Made by a program: the position numbers and the translations under genes. The notes below the pieces were generated by a model, which made no database searches, was not told where the DNA came from, and saw only the letters and a list, made by a program, of their open reading frames with translations. Below, one piece after another: positions 8,470 through 18,124 of a stretch of DNA of 64,000 nt. The DNA is from Flavobacterium glaciei (GTDB taxonomy: Bacteria > Bacteroidota > Bacteroidia > Flavobacteriales > Flavobacteriaceae): assembly GCF_003350545.1 (NCBI RefSeq), contig NZ_QQBA01000009.1, positions 83,615 through 147,614 of the forward strand, in the 5' to 3' direction. Numbering within the stretch: position 1 is the stretch's first letter; each line of letters starts with the position of its first letter.

Positions 8470-9792
8470 ATGCCAAAACAATTCTCTGATTTAGGAATTT
8501 CAGCACCAATAGTAAAAGCGATTACCGAATTGAAAATTGATGTACCCACAGAAATTCAACAAAAAACGATTCCATTACTATTATCAAATACTACGGATTT
8601 GGTTGGACTTGCTAAAACAGGTACAGGAAAAACAGCAGCTTTTGGATTGCCTATTTTACAATTAATAGATACTGAAAAAGCAGTTGTACAAGCTGTTATT
8701 TTAGTGCCAACTCGGGAATTAGGACATCAAATTTTCAGAAACTTAGAAGATTTTGCTAAATATTTACCTCAAGTTTCTATTGCAGCAACTTGCGGAGGAA
8801 TTCCAATAAAACCACAAATAGAAAGACTTTCACAGCCTACACATATTGTTGTGGCTACACCGGGACGTCTAATCGATTTGATTCAGCGCAAAGCGATCAA
8901 CTTAAAAGAAACCAAATTCCTTGTGCTCGATGAAGCCGATGAAATGGTGACTATCCTAAAAGAAAGTTTAGATGAAATTGTAGCGGAGTTACCCGTAACT
9001 CACAATACTTTTTTATTCTCGGCAACCATGCCTGGAACCATAAAGCAATTAATTCAAAACTATTTGAATAAAAATGTGGTACAAGTAAGTGCTAACATGG
9101 AAACGATAGGAAACCAAGGAATTGACCATGAGTATATTGTGGTAGATCCTATTGAAAAACTGGATGTTTTGATGCATTTCCTAAATTCAAAAGAAGGAGA
9201 ACGCGGAATTATCTTTTGCAAAACAAAAGCCGCTGTTAATAAATTAGCTAAAAATCTAGCAATAAATCGATTTTCATCTGGTGCATTGCATGGAAGTTTA
9301 TCGCAAGGAATTAGAGATAGAATCATGGAGCAATTTCGTGAGGGACACATCAATATATTAGTTGCTACCGATTTAGCTGCAAGAGGAATTGACGTAAAGG
9401 AAATTTCCTATGTAGTCAATTATCATCTACCAGATGTTTACGAAGCATACGTACACCGTAGTGGTAGAACGGCAAGAGCAGGAGCAAAGGGGCTTTCTTT
9501 AACGGTGTTACAACCTGAAGAAGTAGTTGAAATCGCTGATTTCGAAAAAGAATTAGGAATAAAATTTGTCCAATTCAAGAAACCAACAGTTGCCAACATC
9601 GAAGAAAATAACACATTGTTATGGGCAAAGCAAATTTTTAAGACAAAACCCAATCATGATGTTGCTCCTGAATTAAAAGAAAAAATAAAAACTGTTTTTC
9701 ATCATTTGACTAAAGATGAATTAATTGAAAAATTATTGGCTAATTATATATTGCAAAATAAAAATGAACCAACAGAAAAACCGGTTAAATGA
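8470..9792 (+). CDS. DEAD-box RNA helicase
   Basis: A 440-residue protein with a full DEAD-box motif set. It has a Q motif near the start (FSDLGISAPIVKAI with a Gln in PTEIQQ), then AKTGTGKTAAF (motif I), PTRELGHQI (Ia), DEAD (II), SAT (III) and HRSGRTARAG (VI). This places it with the RhlE/CshA-type RNA helicases that remodel rRNA or mRNA. The C-terminal tail is short and basic, without an obvious RNA-binding domain of the DbpA type. It stands alone, with its own upstream gap that includes the palindromic element. Confidence 0.92.
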   Translation: MPKQFSDLGISAPIVKAITELKIDVPTEIQQKTIPLLLSNTTDLVGLAKTGTGKTAAFGLPILQLIDTEKAVVQAVILVPTRELGHQIFRNLEDFAKYLPQVSIAATCGGIPIKPQIERLSQPTHIVVATPGRLIDLIQRKAINLKETKFLVLDEADEMVTILKESLDEIVAELPVTHNTFLFSATMPGTIKQLIQNYLNKNVVQVSANMETIGNQGIDHEYIVVDPIEKLDVLMHFLNSKEGERGIIFCKTKAAVNKLAKNLAINRFSSGALHGSLSQGIRDRIMEQFREGHINILVATDLAARGIDVKEISYVVNYHLPDVYEAYVHRSGRTARAGAKGLSLTVLQPEEVVEIADFEKELGIKFVQFKKPTVANIEENNTLLWAKQIFKTKPNHDVAPELKEKIKTVFHHLTKDELIEKLLANYILQNKNEPTEKPVK

Positions 9793-9905
9793 CAAAAAAT
9801 GAAGTAAAGTTTTTTCGTTTTTTTATACTTGTCCAATGAAATTGCATCCTTAAATAGCGTATATTTAGGGATGTTTTTTTTTACAAAACATTTAAATAAA
9901 TTTTT

Positions 9906-11186
9906 ATGGAAATTATAATAATAGGTGGTGGATTTGCAGGATTGAATCTTGCTAAAGAATTATTGAACGAAAAAGGAATCAACGTAACGCTTGTTGATAA
10001 AAATAATTATAATTTCTTTGCCCCATTAATATATCAGGTTGCTACCGCTTTTTTAGAACCTTCAAGCATTAGTTATCCGTTTAGAAAGTTTTTTTCAGGT
10101 AAAAAAAATCTACAATTTCGTTTAGGAAAATTACTAAAAGTAAACCCTTCAGAAAATAAAATCATTCTCAATAATGGAGAATTAAAATACGATTACCTTG
10201 TTTTTGCCACTGGTGCTGAGACTAATTATTTTGGAATGGAAAACGTTAAGAAAAATGCCATTCCAATGAAAACGTTGAATGACGCTATCGTGATGCGAAA
10301 TACATTGTTGAAGAATTTAGAAAAAGCAGCTATTTGCAAAGACATTCGCGAACGCAGAAAATTATTGACCATAGTAGTTGCAGGAGGTGGTCCTACAGGT
10401 GTTGAAGTTTCGGGAATGTTTGCCGAAATGCGTAAAAATATTTTGCTAAAAGAATATCCAGAATTAAGCACTACAGCTAGCAATATTTATCTGGTTGACG
10501 GTGCAAATGCTTTGTTATCTCCAATGAGTAAAGCTTCACAAGAAGACACTTTAGAAGCGATAACTAAATTAGGAGTAGTTGTAAAATTGAACACAACTGT
10601 TGTTGATTATGTAGATGACACCGTGTATTTTGGGAACGGAGAAACCATTCAAACCAAAAATTTAATCTGGGCTGCGGGAGTTTCAGCAATAGTTTTCGAA
10701 GGAATCCCAGCAGAAAGTTATGGTCGCGGAAAAAGAATGGCCGTTGACGCTTTTAATAAAGTTAATGGAACCGAAAATATCTATGCAATAGGCGATACTT
10801 GTATCCAACTTACTGATACTGATTTCCCAAGTGGTCATCCACAAGTGGCACAAGTTGCGATTCAACAAGGGCTAAATTTGGCAAACAACTTTAAACTATT
10901 GAGTCAAAAAAAGCCATTAAAACCCTTTAAATATAATGATAAAGGATCTATGGCTATTATTGGAAAAAATAAGGCTGTAGTTGATTTGCCAAAACCTAAA
11001 ATGCATTTCAAAGGATTTTTTGCTTGGATAATATGGTTATTTATTCACCTTATTTCCTTGATAACCTATCGCAATAGGGTAAAAACATTTTTCAATTGGA
11101 TGATAGCATATTTTGCAAAAGATCAATCTTTACGTATGATTATCAGACCTGATAAAAAAGTAAAAATAGAACCTAAACAATTATAA
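9906..11186 (+). CDS. ndh: Type II NADH dehydrogenase / NAD(P)-FAD oxidoreductase
   Basis: The 426-residue protein has the first dinucleotide-binding fold at IIIIGGGFAGLNLAKELL (residues 3-20) for FAD, a second one at VVAGGGPTGVEVSGMFAEM near residue 160 for NADH, and the FAD-contacting YAIGDTC near residue 294. A hydrophobic C-terminal stretch (FFAWIIWLFIHLISLITYRNR, shortened here in description) matches the membrane anchor of NDH-2 enzymes. NDH-2 passes electrons from NADH to quinone without pumping protons. The length is normal. It converges with the exporter gene, and their stops are joined by a short AT-only inverted repeat. Confidence 0.85.
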   Translation: MEIIIIGGGFAGLNLAKELLNEKGINVTLVDKNNYNFFAPLIYQVATAFLEPSSISYPFRKFFSGKKNLQFRLGKLLKVNPSENKIILNNGELKYDYLVFATGAETNYFGMENVKKNAIPMKTLNDAIVMRNTLLKNLEKAAICKDIRERRKLLTIVVAGGGPTGVEVSGMFAEMRKNILLKEYPELSTTASNIYLVDGANALLSPMSKASQEDTLEAITKLGVVVKLNTTVVDYVDDTVYFGNGETIQTKNLIWAAGVSAIVFEGIPAESYGRGKRMAVDAFNKVNGTENIYAIGDTCIQLTDTDFPSGHPQVAQVAIQQGLNLANNFKLLSQKKPLKPFKYNDKGSMAIIGKNKAVVDLPKPKMHFKGFFAWIIWLFIHLISLITYRNRVKTFFNWMIAYFAKDQSLRMIIRPDKKVKIEPKQL

Positions 11187-11203
11187 ATCCATATTTATAA
11201 TTA
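11178..11203. terminator. AT-only inverted repeat between convergent genes
   Basis: Arms AATTATAAAT and ATTTATAATT surround a 4-base centre and overlap the stop regions of ndh and the exporter gene. The position suits a bidirectional terminator, but the stem is all A/T and therefore weak. Confidence 0.4.
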
Positions 11204-12445
11204 ATGAACTATTACAATTTCCTCATCAGTAGAATTTGTAATAGTTTTTTTTATGTTTCGTTTTCCTAAAATTAGAATTATCAGTGCTAGTATTGTAGAA
11301 ACGGTCATAATCCAAACCATTGGCAACATAGAATTTTTTACAAAAACACCCACCGCAAAAGATGCTAAAGCACCTAAGCCTAACTGAATAGCTCCCATTA
11401 ATGCAGAGGCGCTTCCCGCATTTCTTGCAAAAGGAGCAAGAGTAAGTCCAGCGGTATTTGGGTTTGAAATTCCTAAGCAAGCCAAGAATAAAAATAACAT
11501 AGCAATGGTTTCGTATAAACCCAAAAGATTATTCATTGCCAAAATCAGAAATAATACACTTATTAATGATTGTGAAATTAATGCACCAAAAATCATTTGT
11601 TCACTCTTGAATTTTCTCAGTAATATTGAATTTAATTGGCTGGCACTTATAAAACTCAAGGACATAAAAGCAAATATCCATCCATAGGTTTTAGCGTCAA
11701 CTTCAAAAATATCCATAAATAAAATAGGAGAGGCCGCCACATAAGTAAACAATCCAGAAAAAGCGATTGCTCCAGCAAAAGCATAGGTATAGAATTGTGG
11801 TTCTTTTAGTATAATGATAAAATTAGTAATAATTGGTTTTGGTTTTAATGAAATAGAAGTGTCTGGTTTAAAAGTATTTGGCAAACCAATTTGAGCAGCA
11901 ATAAGAATCAAAATCCCCATGCACATCAATATAAAAAAAACGGTATGCCAACCATAATCTTCAGTAACGTAACCACCAATAGTTGGAGCCAACATTGGCG
12001 AAAGCCCTACAACTAACATTAATAAAGAAAATACTTTTGGAATATCTTTTACAGGAAATAAATCCCGAACCATCGAAACCGATGCAACTGTTGCCGCACA
12101 ACTTCCCACAGCCTGAATGAATCGTAATCCAATAAAAGTATCGATATCAGTTACAAAAACACAACCTAATGATGCTACTATGTAAACCAACAATCCTATA
12201 AATAAAGGTTTTTTTCGACCAAAACGGTCTAATAATGGCCCGTAAAGCAATTGTCCTGCAGAAATTCCGATGAAATAACTAGACAAAGTCATCGAAACAT
12301 TGGCAACCGATGTATTTAAATCTTTAGCAATCCCAGCAAAACCAGGTAAATACATGTCAATTGAAAAAGGACCTAAAGCTGTTAATGAGCCTAAAATCAG
12401 GATCAATTTGATGTATTTTGTTTTTGTCATTTCGGAATCGCTCAT
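11201..12445 (-). CDS. Bcr/CflA-family multidrug efflux transporter (MFS)
   Basis: A 414-residue protein with about 12 membrane helices. It carries the Bcr/CflA hallmarks: ALGPFSIDMYLPGF in helix 1, LLYGPLLDRFGRKKPL as the MFS loop 2-3 motif, and LSPMLAPTIGGY in helix 5. These drug-proton antiporters export compounds such as bicyclomycin or chloramphenicol. The first residues (MSDSEM) precede a second possible start at MTKTK; I keep the longer form. It stands alone on the minus strand, convergent with ndh. Confidence 0.92.
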   Translation of the reverse strand: MSDSEMTKTKYIKLILILGSLTALGPFSIDMYLPGFAGIAKDLNTSVANVSMTLSSYFIGISAGQLLYGPLLDRFGRKKPLFIGLLVYIVASLGCVFVTDIDTFIGLRFIQAVGSCAATVASVSMVRDLFPVKDIPKVFSLLMLVVGLSPMLAPTIGGYVTEDYGWHTVFFILMCMGILILIAAQIGLPNTFKPDTSISLKPKPIITNFIIILKEPQFYTYAFAGAIAFSGLFTYVAASPILFMDIFEVDAKTYGWIFAFMSLSFISASQLNSILLRKFKSEQMIFGALISQSLISVLFLILAMNNLLGLYETIAMLFLFLACLGISNPNTAGLTLAPFARNAGSASALMGAIQLGLGALASFAVGVFVKNSMLPMVWIMTVSTILALIILILGKRNIKKTITNSTDEEIVIVH

Positions 12446-12706
12446 GAAAATTGGGATTTTTTAATTTTTTGCAAAGGTAAATAATTAAGATCCTTATTAG
12501 CTTACAATAAATTTAAATTCATGCAATATGAACCAACTAAACAGAATTATGTTTTTACGTAAGATAATATTATTGTTTTTTGCGCTATAATTTATATTAT
12601 GTAAAATAGAACTTATAATTTAATGCTAAAGATTACATAATTAACAAAATAAAAAACAGCATCACCTTTTGGTAATGCTGTCTATGGAATTATAAATAAC
12701 TATAAC
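12446..12706. other. Intergenic region upstream of the exporter gene
   Basis: AT-rich, 260 bp. Apart from the terminator of the DUF2911 gene at its right end I see no gene or clear repeat. It must hold the exporter promoter. Confidence 0.45.
12641..12681 (-). terminator. Intrinsic terminator of the DUF2911 gene
   Basis: ACAGCATCACC and GGTAATGCTGT pair around TTTT at 12656-12681. In the minus-strand RNA the single mismatch becomes a G-U pair, and the stem is followed by TTTTTATTTTG. It lies about 25 bp after the DUF2911 stop, which fixes its orientation. Confidence 0.85.
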
Positions 12707-13213
12707 TTATTTTACTGAAATTGGTATAATCCAATTATCCCAACTTAAAGCAAACGTATTTTCATCAATGGTGTAAACTAATTTTTCAGCTATTGTTTTA
12801 GCAACTTTTTGTTTAACTGAAACTCTTAGCTGATCTTCTTTTTCTTTATACTTATAAGCGCCCCATTGTTTCGCTTCTTTGTTGAAAATAATAACACATT
12901 CTTTTTCATTTGGAATTATAAAAAAAGAATATTTACCTGCCGGCAATTTAGCACCTTCTATCATAACCTCTTTATCTGTTTCAAAAGTAGTTGCATCATT
13001 TGCACCAGCACGCCATACTTGATTAAATGGAACTAATTTGCCCCAAATTTCTCTAGCTCTTACCGCTGGACTGCCATAATTGATAGTAATTGTTGCATCA
13101 TTAATTTTTCCTGAAACCATTTCTTTTGTACTAGTTGGTTTCTCTTGAGCATTTATGGAATTTGTTATCAAAAATGCTACAAGTAAAAGTTGTATTTTTT
13201 TAAGTAATCTCAT
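12707..13213 (-). CDS. DUF2911-domain secreted protein
   Basis: The 168-residue protein starts with a signal peptide (MRLLKKIQLLLVAFLITNS, cleavage likely after INA). The mature part contains the DUF2911 pattern: ITINYGSPAVRAREIWGKLVP, then WRAGANDATTFE and LPAGKYSFFIIP. Proteins of this family are common in Bacteroidetes and are probably periplasmic; their function is unknown. It is a single-gene unit ending in a clear terminator. Confidence 0.88.
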   Translation of the reverse strand: MRLLKKIQLLLVAFLITNSINAQEKPTSTKEMVSGKINDATITINYGSPAVRAREIWGKLVPFNQVWRAGANDATTFETDKEVMIEGAKLPAGKYSFFIIPNEKECVIIFNKEAKQWGAYKYKEKEDQLRVSVKQKVAKTIAEKLVYTIDENTFALSWDNWIIPISVK

Positions 13214-13397
13214 GATTTAAAATGATTTAGTTTAGCTCATAAAAATAAAATAAGTTGAATATACTTAGTAGATTTCCTTTAAATTTTATGAAAAAATTAT
13301 GAAATCAAAAATTAAATTGTTTTGCCCCTACAATGAACGTATTATAATTTATTATTTTGTTATTTTTACAAACAATACATTATTTATTTGACCTACT

Positions 13398-15314
13398 ATG
13401 AATACAATTGCTGAACACATTGCTGATTTTTTAAAGGAATATTCACCATTTAATCATTTGACATTTGAAGAGTTATCTGAAATAGCAATGAATATTCGCG
13501 TAGTAAATTTAGAAAAACATAAAACATTATTTCAAATTAATGATGTGTTACATAACAGTTTTTACGTTGTTGCCTCCGGTGTTATCAATTTATCCGTTGT
13601 TGCAGATGCCGAAGAAACGCTTTTGAATAAATGTACTGAAGGAGACATCTTTGGTTTACGTCCCTTTTTTGCTAAAAACAATTATATGATGACGGCAAAA
13701 GCAAGAGAAGAAAGCATTGTATATGCAATTCCTATTGCCACATTTCGCCCTTTCGTAGCTAATAATTCGGAGGTTTTGAATTTCTTATTAGAAAGTTTTG
13801 CTGTAAACACTCGAAATCCAAAAGATAAAGAGAATTTAATTGGGAAATTGATTTCTGATAATGTGTTTTATTCGGATCAACAATCGGAAATGCAATATTT
13901 TCAATCATTATCCTATAATGTTTCACCATTAAAAATAACGATTACAGCAATAGTCCAAGAAGTTGCTCAATTAATGACGGAAGCATTAAAAAACAATGTT
14001 GTCATTTGTGAAAATAATCTACCTATCGGAATTGTAACCGATAGTGATATGCGTTCTAAAATTGCCACAGGCAGATATCCAGTAACTGTTTCAGTGGATA
14101 AAATTATGTCTTCACCGGTTATTACAGTCGTTGAAAATGTTTCCTTAGCAGAAGCTCAATTATTAATGCTAAAACATAATGTAACCCATTTGTGCGTAAC
14201 ACAAGATGGTACAGATAAATCGGATTTAAAAGGTGTCATTGCAGAACATGATTTAATCGTTGCCCAAGCTAACAATCCTGGTGTTTTGATTAAGGAAATT
14301 AAGCGTTCTCAAAATCCAAAAGAATTAAAACAAATACGCGAACGTTTAACAGATTTAATTCAAACTTCAATTTCTAAAAACATACCACTTTCTCATGTTT
14401 TTAATATTGCCAGCGAAATTAATTTGGCAATTATCAAACGTTCTGTCGAATTATCTATTTTAGATTTAGGTTCCCCTCCTGCCCGTTTTGCTTGGCTAAG
14501 TATTGGAAGTCAGGGAAGAAAAGAGCAATTATTACTGACGGATCAAGACAGTATTTTAATTTTTGAAGATGTTTCTGCTGATAAATACCGTGAGGTAAAA
14601 GATTATTTCTTGAAATTAGGAAAAAGAACAACTGCTACACTAGAAAAAATTGGTTATGAGTTCTGTCCAAACGGACATATGGGTAGCAATATGCTTTGGT
14701 GTAAATCTCTGACTGACTGGACAAAACAATATGATAGCTGGATGAATACTCCAGGTGAAAACAGTAATGATTTAAGCAGTATTTTCTTTGATTATGAAAT
14801 CACATTTGGAGAACAAAGAATCGAAGATGCCATTGGAAATGTTGTTTTTAAAAATGCTAAAAACAATACTCTATTCTTTGACTTCCTAGGAAATGATGCG
14901 TTAAGAAAAAATTCACCATTGACTTTTTTCAAAAATTTCATAGTGGAAGAAGAAGGACCTAACAAAGATAAGTTTGACATCAAAACACGCGCCTTGATGC
15001 CATTGATTGATGGTGCTCGTTTATTTACTTTAAGTTTTGATATTCGAGGAATCAATAACACGTTCCAGAGATTCAAACAATTATCAATCACTGATCCAAA
15101 ACATGCTGAAATTTATCTTAGCTGTGCGGAAGCTTTTTTGATTTTATCTAAATTTCGAACATTAGAAGGTTTGAAAAATGATGATTCAGGACAATTTATA
15201 AATTTGAATGAACTATCAAAAATTGATAAGGAAAAATTAAAAAATGCTTTAGCACCTATGAGAGAATTGGAAGAATTAATTAAAAATAAATTTCAACTTA
15301 CTCAATTTTCATAA
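13398..15314 (+). CDS. cNMP-binding / CBS / DUF294 nucleotidyltransferase-like protein
   Basis: The 638-residue protein has four parts: a cyclic-nucleotide-binding-like beta-roll at residues 15-120, a CBS pair at about 165-300 (with VDKIMSSPVITV), a DUF294 putative nucleotidyltransferase domain at about 340-480, and a DUF294 C-terminal domain. The nucleotidyltransferase signature is visible as SIGSQGRKEQLLLTDQDSIL, which keeps the GS, Glu and paired Asp residues of polymerase-beta-type active sites. Family members are predicted signal-transduction proteins similar to GlnD. The exonuclease-like gene begins 2 bp downstream, so the pair is an operon. Confidence 0.88.
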   Translation: MNTIAEHIADFLKEYSPFNHLTFEELSEIAMNIRVVNLEKHKTLFQINDVLHNSFYVVASGVINLSVVADAEETLLNKCTEGDIFGLRPFFAKNNYMMTAKAREESIVYAIPIATFRPFVANNSEVLNFLLESFAVNTRNPKDKENLIGKLISDNVFYSDQQSEMQYFQSLSYNVSPLKITITAIVQEVAQLMTEALKNNVVICENNLPIGIVTDSDMRSKIATGRYPVTVSVDKIMSSPVITVVENVSLAEAQLLMLKHNVTHLCVTQDGTDKSDLKGVIAEHDLIVAQANNPGVLIKEIKRSQNPKELKQIRERLTDLIQTSISKNIPLSHVFNIASEINLAIIKRSVELSILDLGSPPARFAWLSIGSQGRKEQLLLTDQDSILIFEDVSADKYREVKDYFLKLGKRTTATLEKIGYEFCPNGHMGSNMLWCKSLTDWTKQYDSWMNTPGENSNDLSSIFFDYEITFGEQRIEDAIGNVVFKNAKNNTLFFDFLGNDALRKNSPLTFFKNFIVEEEGPNKDKFDIKTRALMPLIDGARLFTLSFDIRGINNTFQRFKQLSITDPKHAEIYLSCAEAFLILSKFRTLEGLKNDDSGQFINLNELSKIDKEKLKNALAPMRELEELIKNKFQLTQFS

Positions 15315-15316
15315 TT

Positions 15317-15913
15317 ATGTTAGACTGGTTAAAAAATATTAATAAAGAATATCCAGAATTTTGGAAAACCTATACTTCTAAATTTGATAAAAAATCCTCC
15401 CGTTTTGTGATTTTATCAACTGAAACGTCAGGTTTAAATCCTGATAAAGATGTAATTTTATCAATTGGTTCTTTTGCAATTATCGATAATAGCATTGTTA
15501 TTGGGGATAGTTTTGAAGCAGTTTTGTTACAATATAAATTTTTTCATGATAATGGTCTTTCTAATGAGTTTTTAGTTGAAAGCAAAATGAAAAAAATGGG
15601 AGAATCTGATGCCATAAAATTATTTATAGAGTTCATTGGTAATTCCGTTTTAGTTGGCCATCACATTGACTTTGATGTTGAAATGATTAATGTAGCCTTA
15701 GAACGATTGGATTGTGGCAGATTAAAAAATGAAGCTTTAGATGTTGATGTAATGCATAGAAAATTACATGATATCAATGATAAACAATTTTCATTGGATG
15801 AACTTTGCACAGCTTATAACATTCCTAAAAGCGTCCGAAATTCATCTGCTGAAGATGCTTATAAAACGGCGTTGTTGTTTTTGAAATTGAAATCCAGATT
15901 GGGTATAAAGTAA
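15317..15913 (+). CDS. DnaQ-like 3'-5' exonuclease fold protein with altered active site
   Basis: The 198-residue protein aligns with DnaQ-type exonucleases: ExoI reads LSTETSG at residues 33-39, ExoII reads VGHHIDFD with Asp120, and ExoIII reads NSSAEDAYKTA with Asp180. In active enzymes ExoI is DxET and ExoIII has His five residues before the Asp. Here the first Asp is Ser34 and the His is Asn175, so two of the five usual catalytic residues are missing. It may be a weak nuclease or a binding protein. It begins 2 bp after the DUF294 gene and is probably co-translated with it; the pairing of these two families is common in bacteria. Confidence 0.8.
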   Translation: MLDWLKNINKEYPEFWKTYTSKFDKKSSRFVILSTETSGLNPDKDVILSIGSFAIIDNSIVIGDSFEAVLLQYKFFHDNGLSNEFLVESKMKKMGESDAIKLFIEFIGNSVLVGHHIDFDVEMINVALERLDCGRLKNEALDVDVMHRKLHDINDKQFSLDELCTAYNIPKSVRNSSAEDAYKTALLFLKLKSRLGIK

Positions 15914-15921
15914 TATTTTCT

Positions 15922-16413
15922 TTAATCCATCAGCGTTATTCCTTTCCAAAATCTTCCGTGATGGGTTATGGAAACTGGTTTGTCCGTTTTCGTTTCAAAA
16001 TCAATGATAAAGGGAATTCCATTTTTCTTTAAAATTTCCTCAGCAGTATCAATCCTTATAATTTTTTTGAAATATTCTTTTTCGACCACTGAAATGGTGT
16101 AAATAGAATCGTTTTTAATTTTACTTTGAGTGAAATATATTTTCTTTTTTATATAAACGGTTCCCATAGTTACATTTTCGAAAGAACATTCCAGTTGTAG
16201 AGGAAAAAAACCTCGAATACCAGTTTCACGATTGTAGATTTTATAGGCCGCCTCTTTTCTAGACCATAAATTCCAAACCATGATTTCTGGGTTCACATCA
16301 TTCAAAATAATTTGTTGCTCGTTTTTAGTAAAAATTTTATCTAAAAATCGGTTTCGTTTCCAATTGCTTTCTTTTCTGGCTAAAGCCAAATCTACGATAT
16401 CATTTCCTATCAT
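15922..16413 (-). CDS. 4'-phosphopantetheinyl transferase family protein
   Basis: I start at the ATG at 16413 (MIGNDIVDLALARKESNWKR), which leaves 16 bp after the ACP stop. The frame is open further upstream, but that would overlap the ACP gene. MIGNDIVDL and the later WNLWSRKEAAYKIYNRETG (Trp, Lys-Glu-Ala-Ala) are the two signature motifs of Sfp/AcpS-type transferases that move phosphopantetheine from CoA to the ACP serine. At 163 residues it is between the AcpS and Sfp sizes. The position next to an ACP suggests it primes that carrier. It is the last gene of the polyketide cluster. Confidence 0.85.
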   Translation of the reverse strand: MIGNDIVDLALARKESNWKRNRFLDKIFTKNEQQIILNDVNPEIMVWNLWSRKEAAYKIYNRETGIRGFFPLQLECSFENVTMGTVYIKKKIYFTQSKIKNDSIYTISVVEKEYFKKIIRIDTAEEILKKNGIPFIIDFETKTDKPVSITHHGRFWKGITLMD

Positions 16414-16429
16414 ATTTATTACAAATTCA

Positions 16430-16696
16430 CTAATTTTTCTCTGACAATTTAGCTTCAATAATGGACATTGCTGCTTTAACATTTACCATTCGTTCCATAG
16501 CTTCATTATCAATTACAATGTCATATTTCTCTTCGATATCTAAAATCACATCTACTAAATTAGCAGAATTTATCTTTAAATCATTGATGAAATCAGTGTC
16601 TTCAGTCAATACATCAAATGCTTCTTGATTTTGAATATACGGCTTTACTATGTTCTTTAATTCTTCAATTGTTTGTTCTTTATTCATTGTATTCAA
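16430..16696 (-). CDS. Acyl carrier protein
   Basis: An 88-residue acidic helical protein, or 85 if it starts at the second Met. The attachment serine is Ser44 in LKINSANLVDVILDIEEKYDI, where the usual DSL is NSA; spacing and following helix fit the ACP family. It is the dedicated carrier of the type III polyketide cluster, flanked by the phosphopantetheinyl transferase and a ketosynthase. Confidence 0.85.
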   Translation of the reverse strand: MNTMNKEQTIEELKNIVKPYIQNQEAFDVLTEDTDFINDLKINSANLVDVILDIEEKYDIVIDNEAMERMVNVKAAMSIIEAKLSEKN

Positions 16697-16756
16697 TTAT
16701 ATAGTTTATATTTTAAAAAATCTAAAATCAACATTTTAATGGTGACATTTTAGTTC

Positions 16757-18076
16757 CTATTTATTATCGAATTTAACTCCCTTCTCTTTTGGAAGGGCTG
16801 GAGATGGGATATATTTCTTAAAAATTACACATACATTTACATCTCCAAAACCAAAACTTGCTTTTGCAATTATATTTAATTCCTTTTCAATTAGTTGTTG
16901 TGGTATTCTCGATTCATCAATTATTGCTGTAATTTCAGGGTGTAAATCGGCACAATTGATATTCGGAAAAATAAATCCTTGATGCAATTGCAAAACTGAA
17001 GCAACACTCTCAATACTTCCAGCTCCTGATAAACAATGACCTACCATTGATTTCAAAGAGTTTATGTATGGAAAATCTTTTCCTTTTCTGCCCAAAGCTT
17101 CACTCCAATTCTGAATTTCTAAACTGTCTTTGGAAGTGGCTGTCAAATGTCCATTGATTGCGTCAATTTCATTGGCTGAAATTTCAGCATTTGCCAAGGC
17201 ATTTTGAATACATTTCTGCACAGCAACAGGATTTGGCGCAGTCATCGTTCCTAAACCGCGTTGCCCGCCAGAATTTACATTTCCTCCCAAAACTTCTGCG
17301 TAAATGGTTGCTTTTCTTGCAAGTGCTGTTTCTAGATCTTCCAAAATTAAAGCTCCTGCTCCACTTCCGGGTACAAAACCCGAAGCACTTGCTGACATTG
17401 GCCTTGAGCCAAGTTCTGGGTTTTCATTGTATTTAAAAGTACAGACTTTCATCGCATCAAATCCGCCCCAAATATACGGTCCAGAATCACTTGTACTTCC
17501 TGCTAAAATGCGTTTGGCCTGACCAGATTTTATCCTTTCATACGCCATCAAAATACTCTCCGTTCCTGTTGTACAAGCTGATGAATTAGTAGAAACTTGA
17601 TTTCCTAATCCTAATTTACCTCCTAAATACGCGCTCACGCCACTGTTCATGGTTTGTGCAACTGCTGTACTGCCCAAACGACGCGTTTGAAAATCATCAA
17701 TTTTATAAATGCTTTCCCGAAATTTATCAATTCCAGATGTTCCTGTTCCAAAAATAGTTCCGCTGTCCCAATCTGGTTCTTCATTAATTTCTAAAGATAA
17801 TCCCGCATCGTTCCAAGCATCAATTCCTGCAATTACGCCGTACAAAATCCCAGAAGAATTAAAGTTTCTTAACTCTAACTCAGAAAAATATTTTAAAGCT
17901 AATTCGGTAGAAATTTCCGGTTTTCCAGCTATTTGACATGAAAATTGCAATCGTTCCAACTCTGGATCATGTTTAATTCCTGAAATTCCGTTTTTGATGG
18001 CATGTGTAAACGCATCAAGTCCTACACCATTTGGAGCAACAACACCAAGACCCGTTATAACTACTCTTTTTTCCAT
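16757..18076 (-). CDS. Beta-ketoacyl-ACP synthase (FabF-like)
   Basis: The 439-residue condensing enzyme begins RVVITGLGVVAPNGVGLD. The active-site Cys168 sits in NSSACTTGTESIL; the two histidines appear as NGHLTATSKDS near residue 310 and SMVGHCLSGAGS near residue 345, completing the Cys-His-His set. The C-terminal tail after NVCVIFKKY is a short low-complexity extension. In this setting it probably extends or builds an acyl-ACP starter for the type III polyketide synthase. It is unlikely to be the housekeeping FabF because it is surrounded by secondary-metabolism genes. Confidence 0.9.
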   Translation of the reverse strand: MEKRVVITGLGVVAPNGVGLDAFTHAIKNGISGIKHDPELERLQFSCQIAGKPEISTELALKYFSELELRNFNSSGILYGVIAGIDAWNDAGLSLEINEEPDWDSGTIFGTGTSGIDKFRESIYKIDDFQTRRLGSTAVAQTMNSGVSAYLGGKLGLGNQVSTNSSACTTGTESILMAYERIKSGQAKRILAGSTSDSGPYIWGGFDAMKVCTFKYNENPELGSRPMSASASGFVPGSGAGALILEDLETALARKATIYAEVLGGNVNSGGQRGLGTMTAPNPVAVQKCIQNALANAEISANEIDAINGHLTATSKDSLEIQNWSEALGRKGKDFPYINSLKSMVGHCLSGAGSIESVASVLQLHQGFIFPNINCADLHPEITAIIDESRIPQQLIEKELNIIAKASFGFGDVNVCVIFKKYIPSPALPKEKGVKFDNK

Positions 18077-18124
18077 ACAAAAGATTAATTTTAAACCATT
18101 AAGGCATTAAGAATATTAAGTTAT

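Noticed and set aside
11226..11480. Second minus-strand frame inside the exporter gene
   Set aside because: It lies in another frame of an intact MFS gene and has shadow-type composition rich in Cys and Lys.
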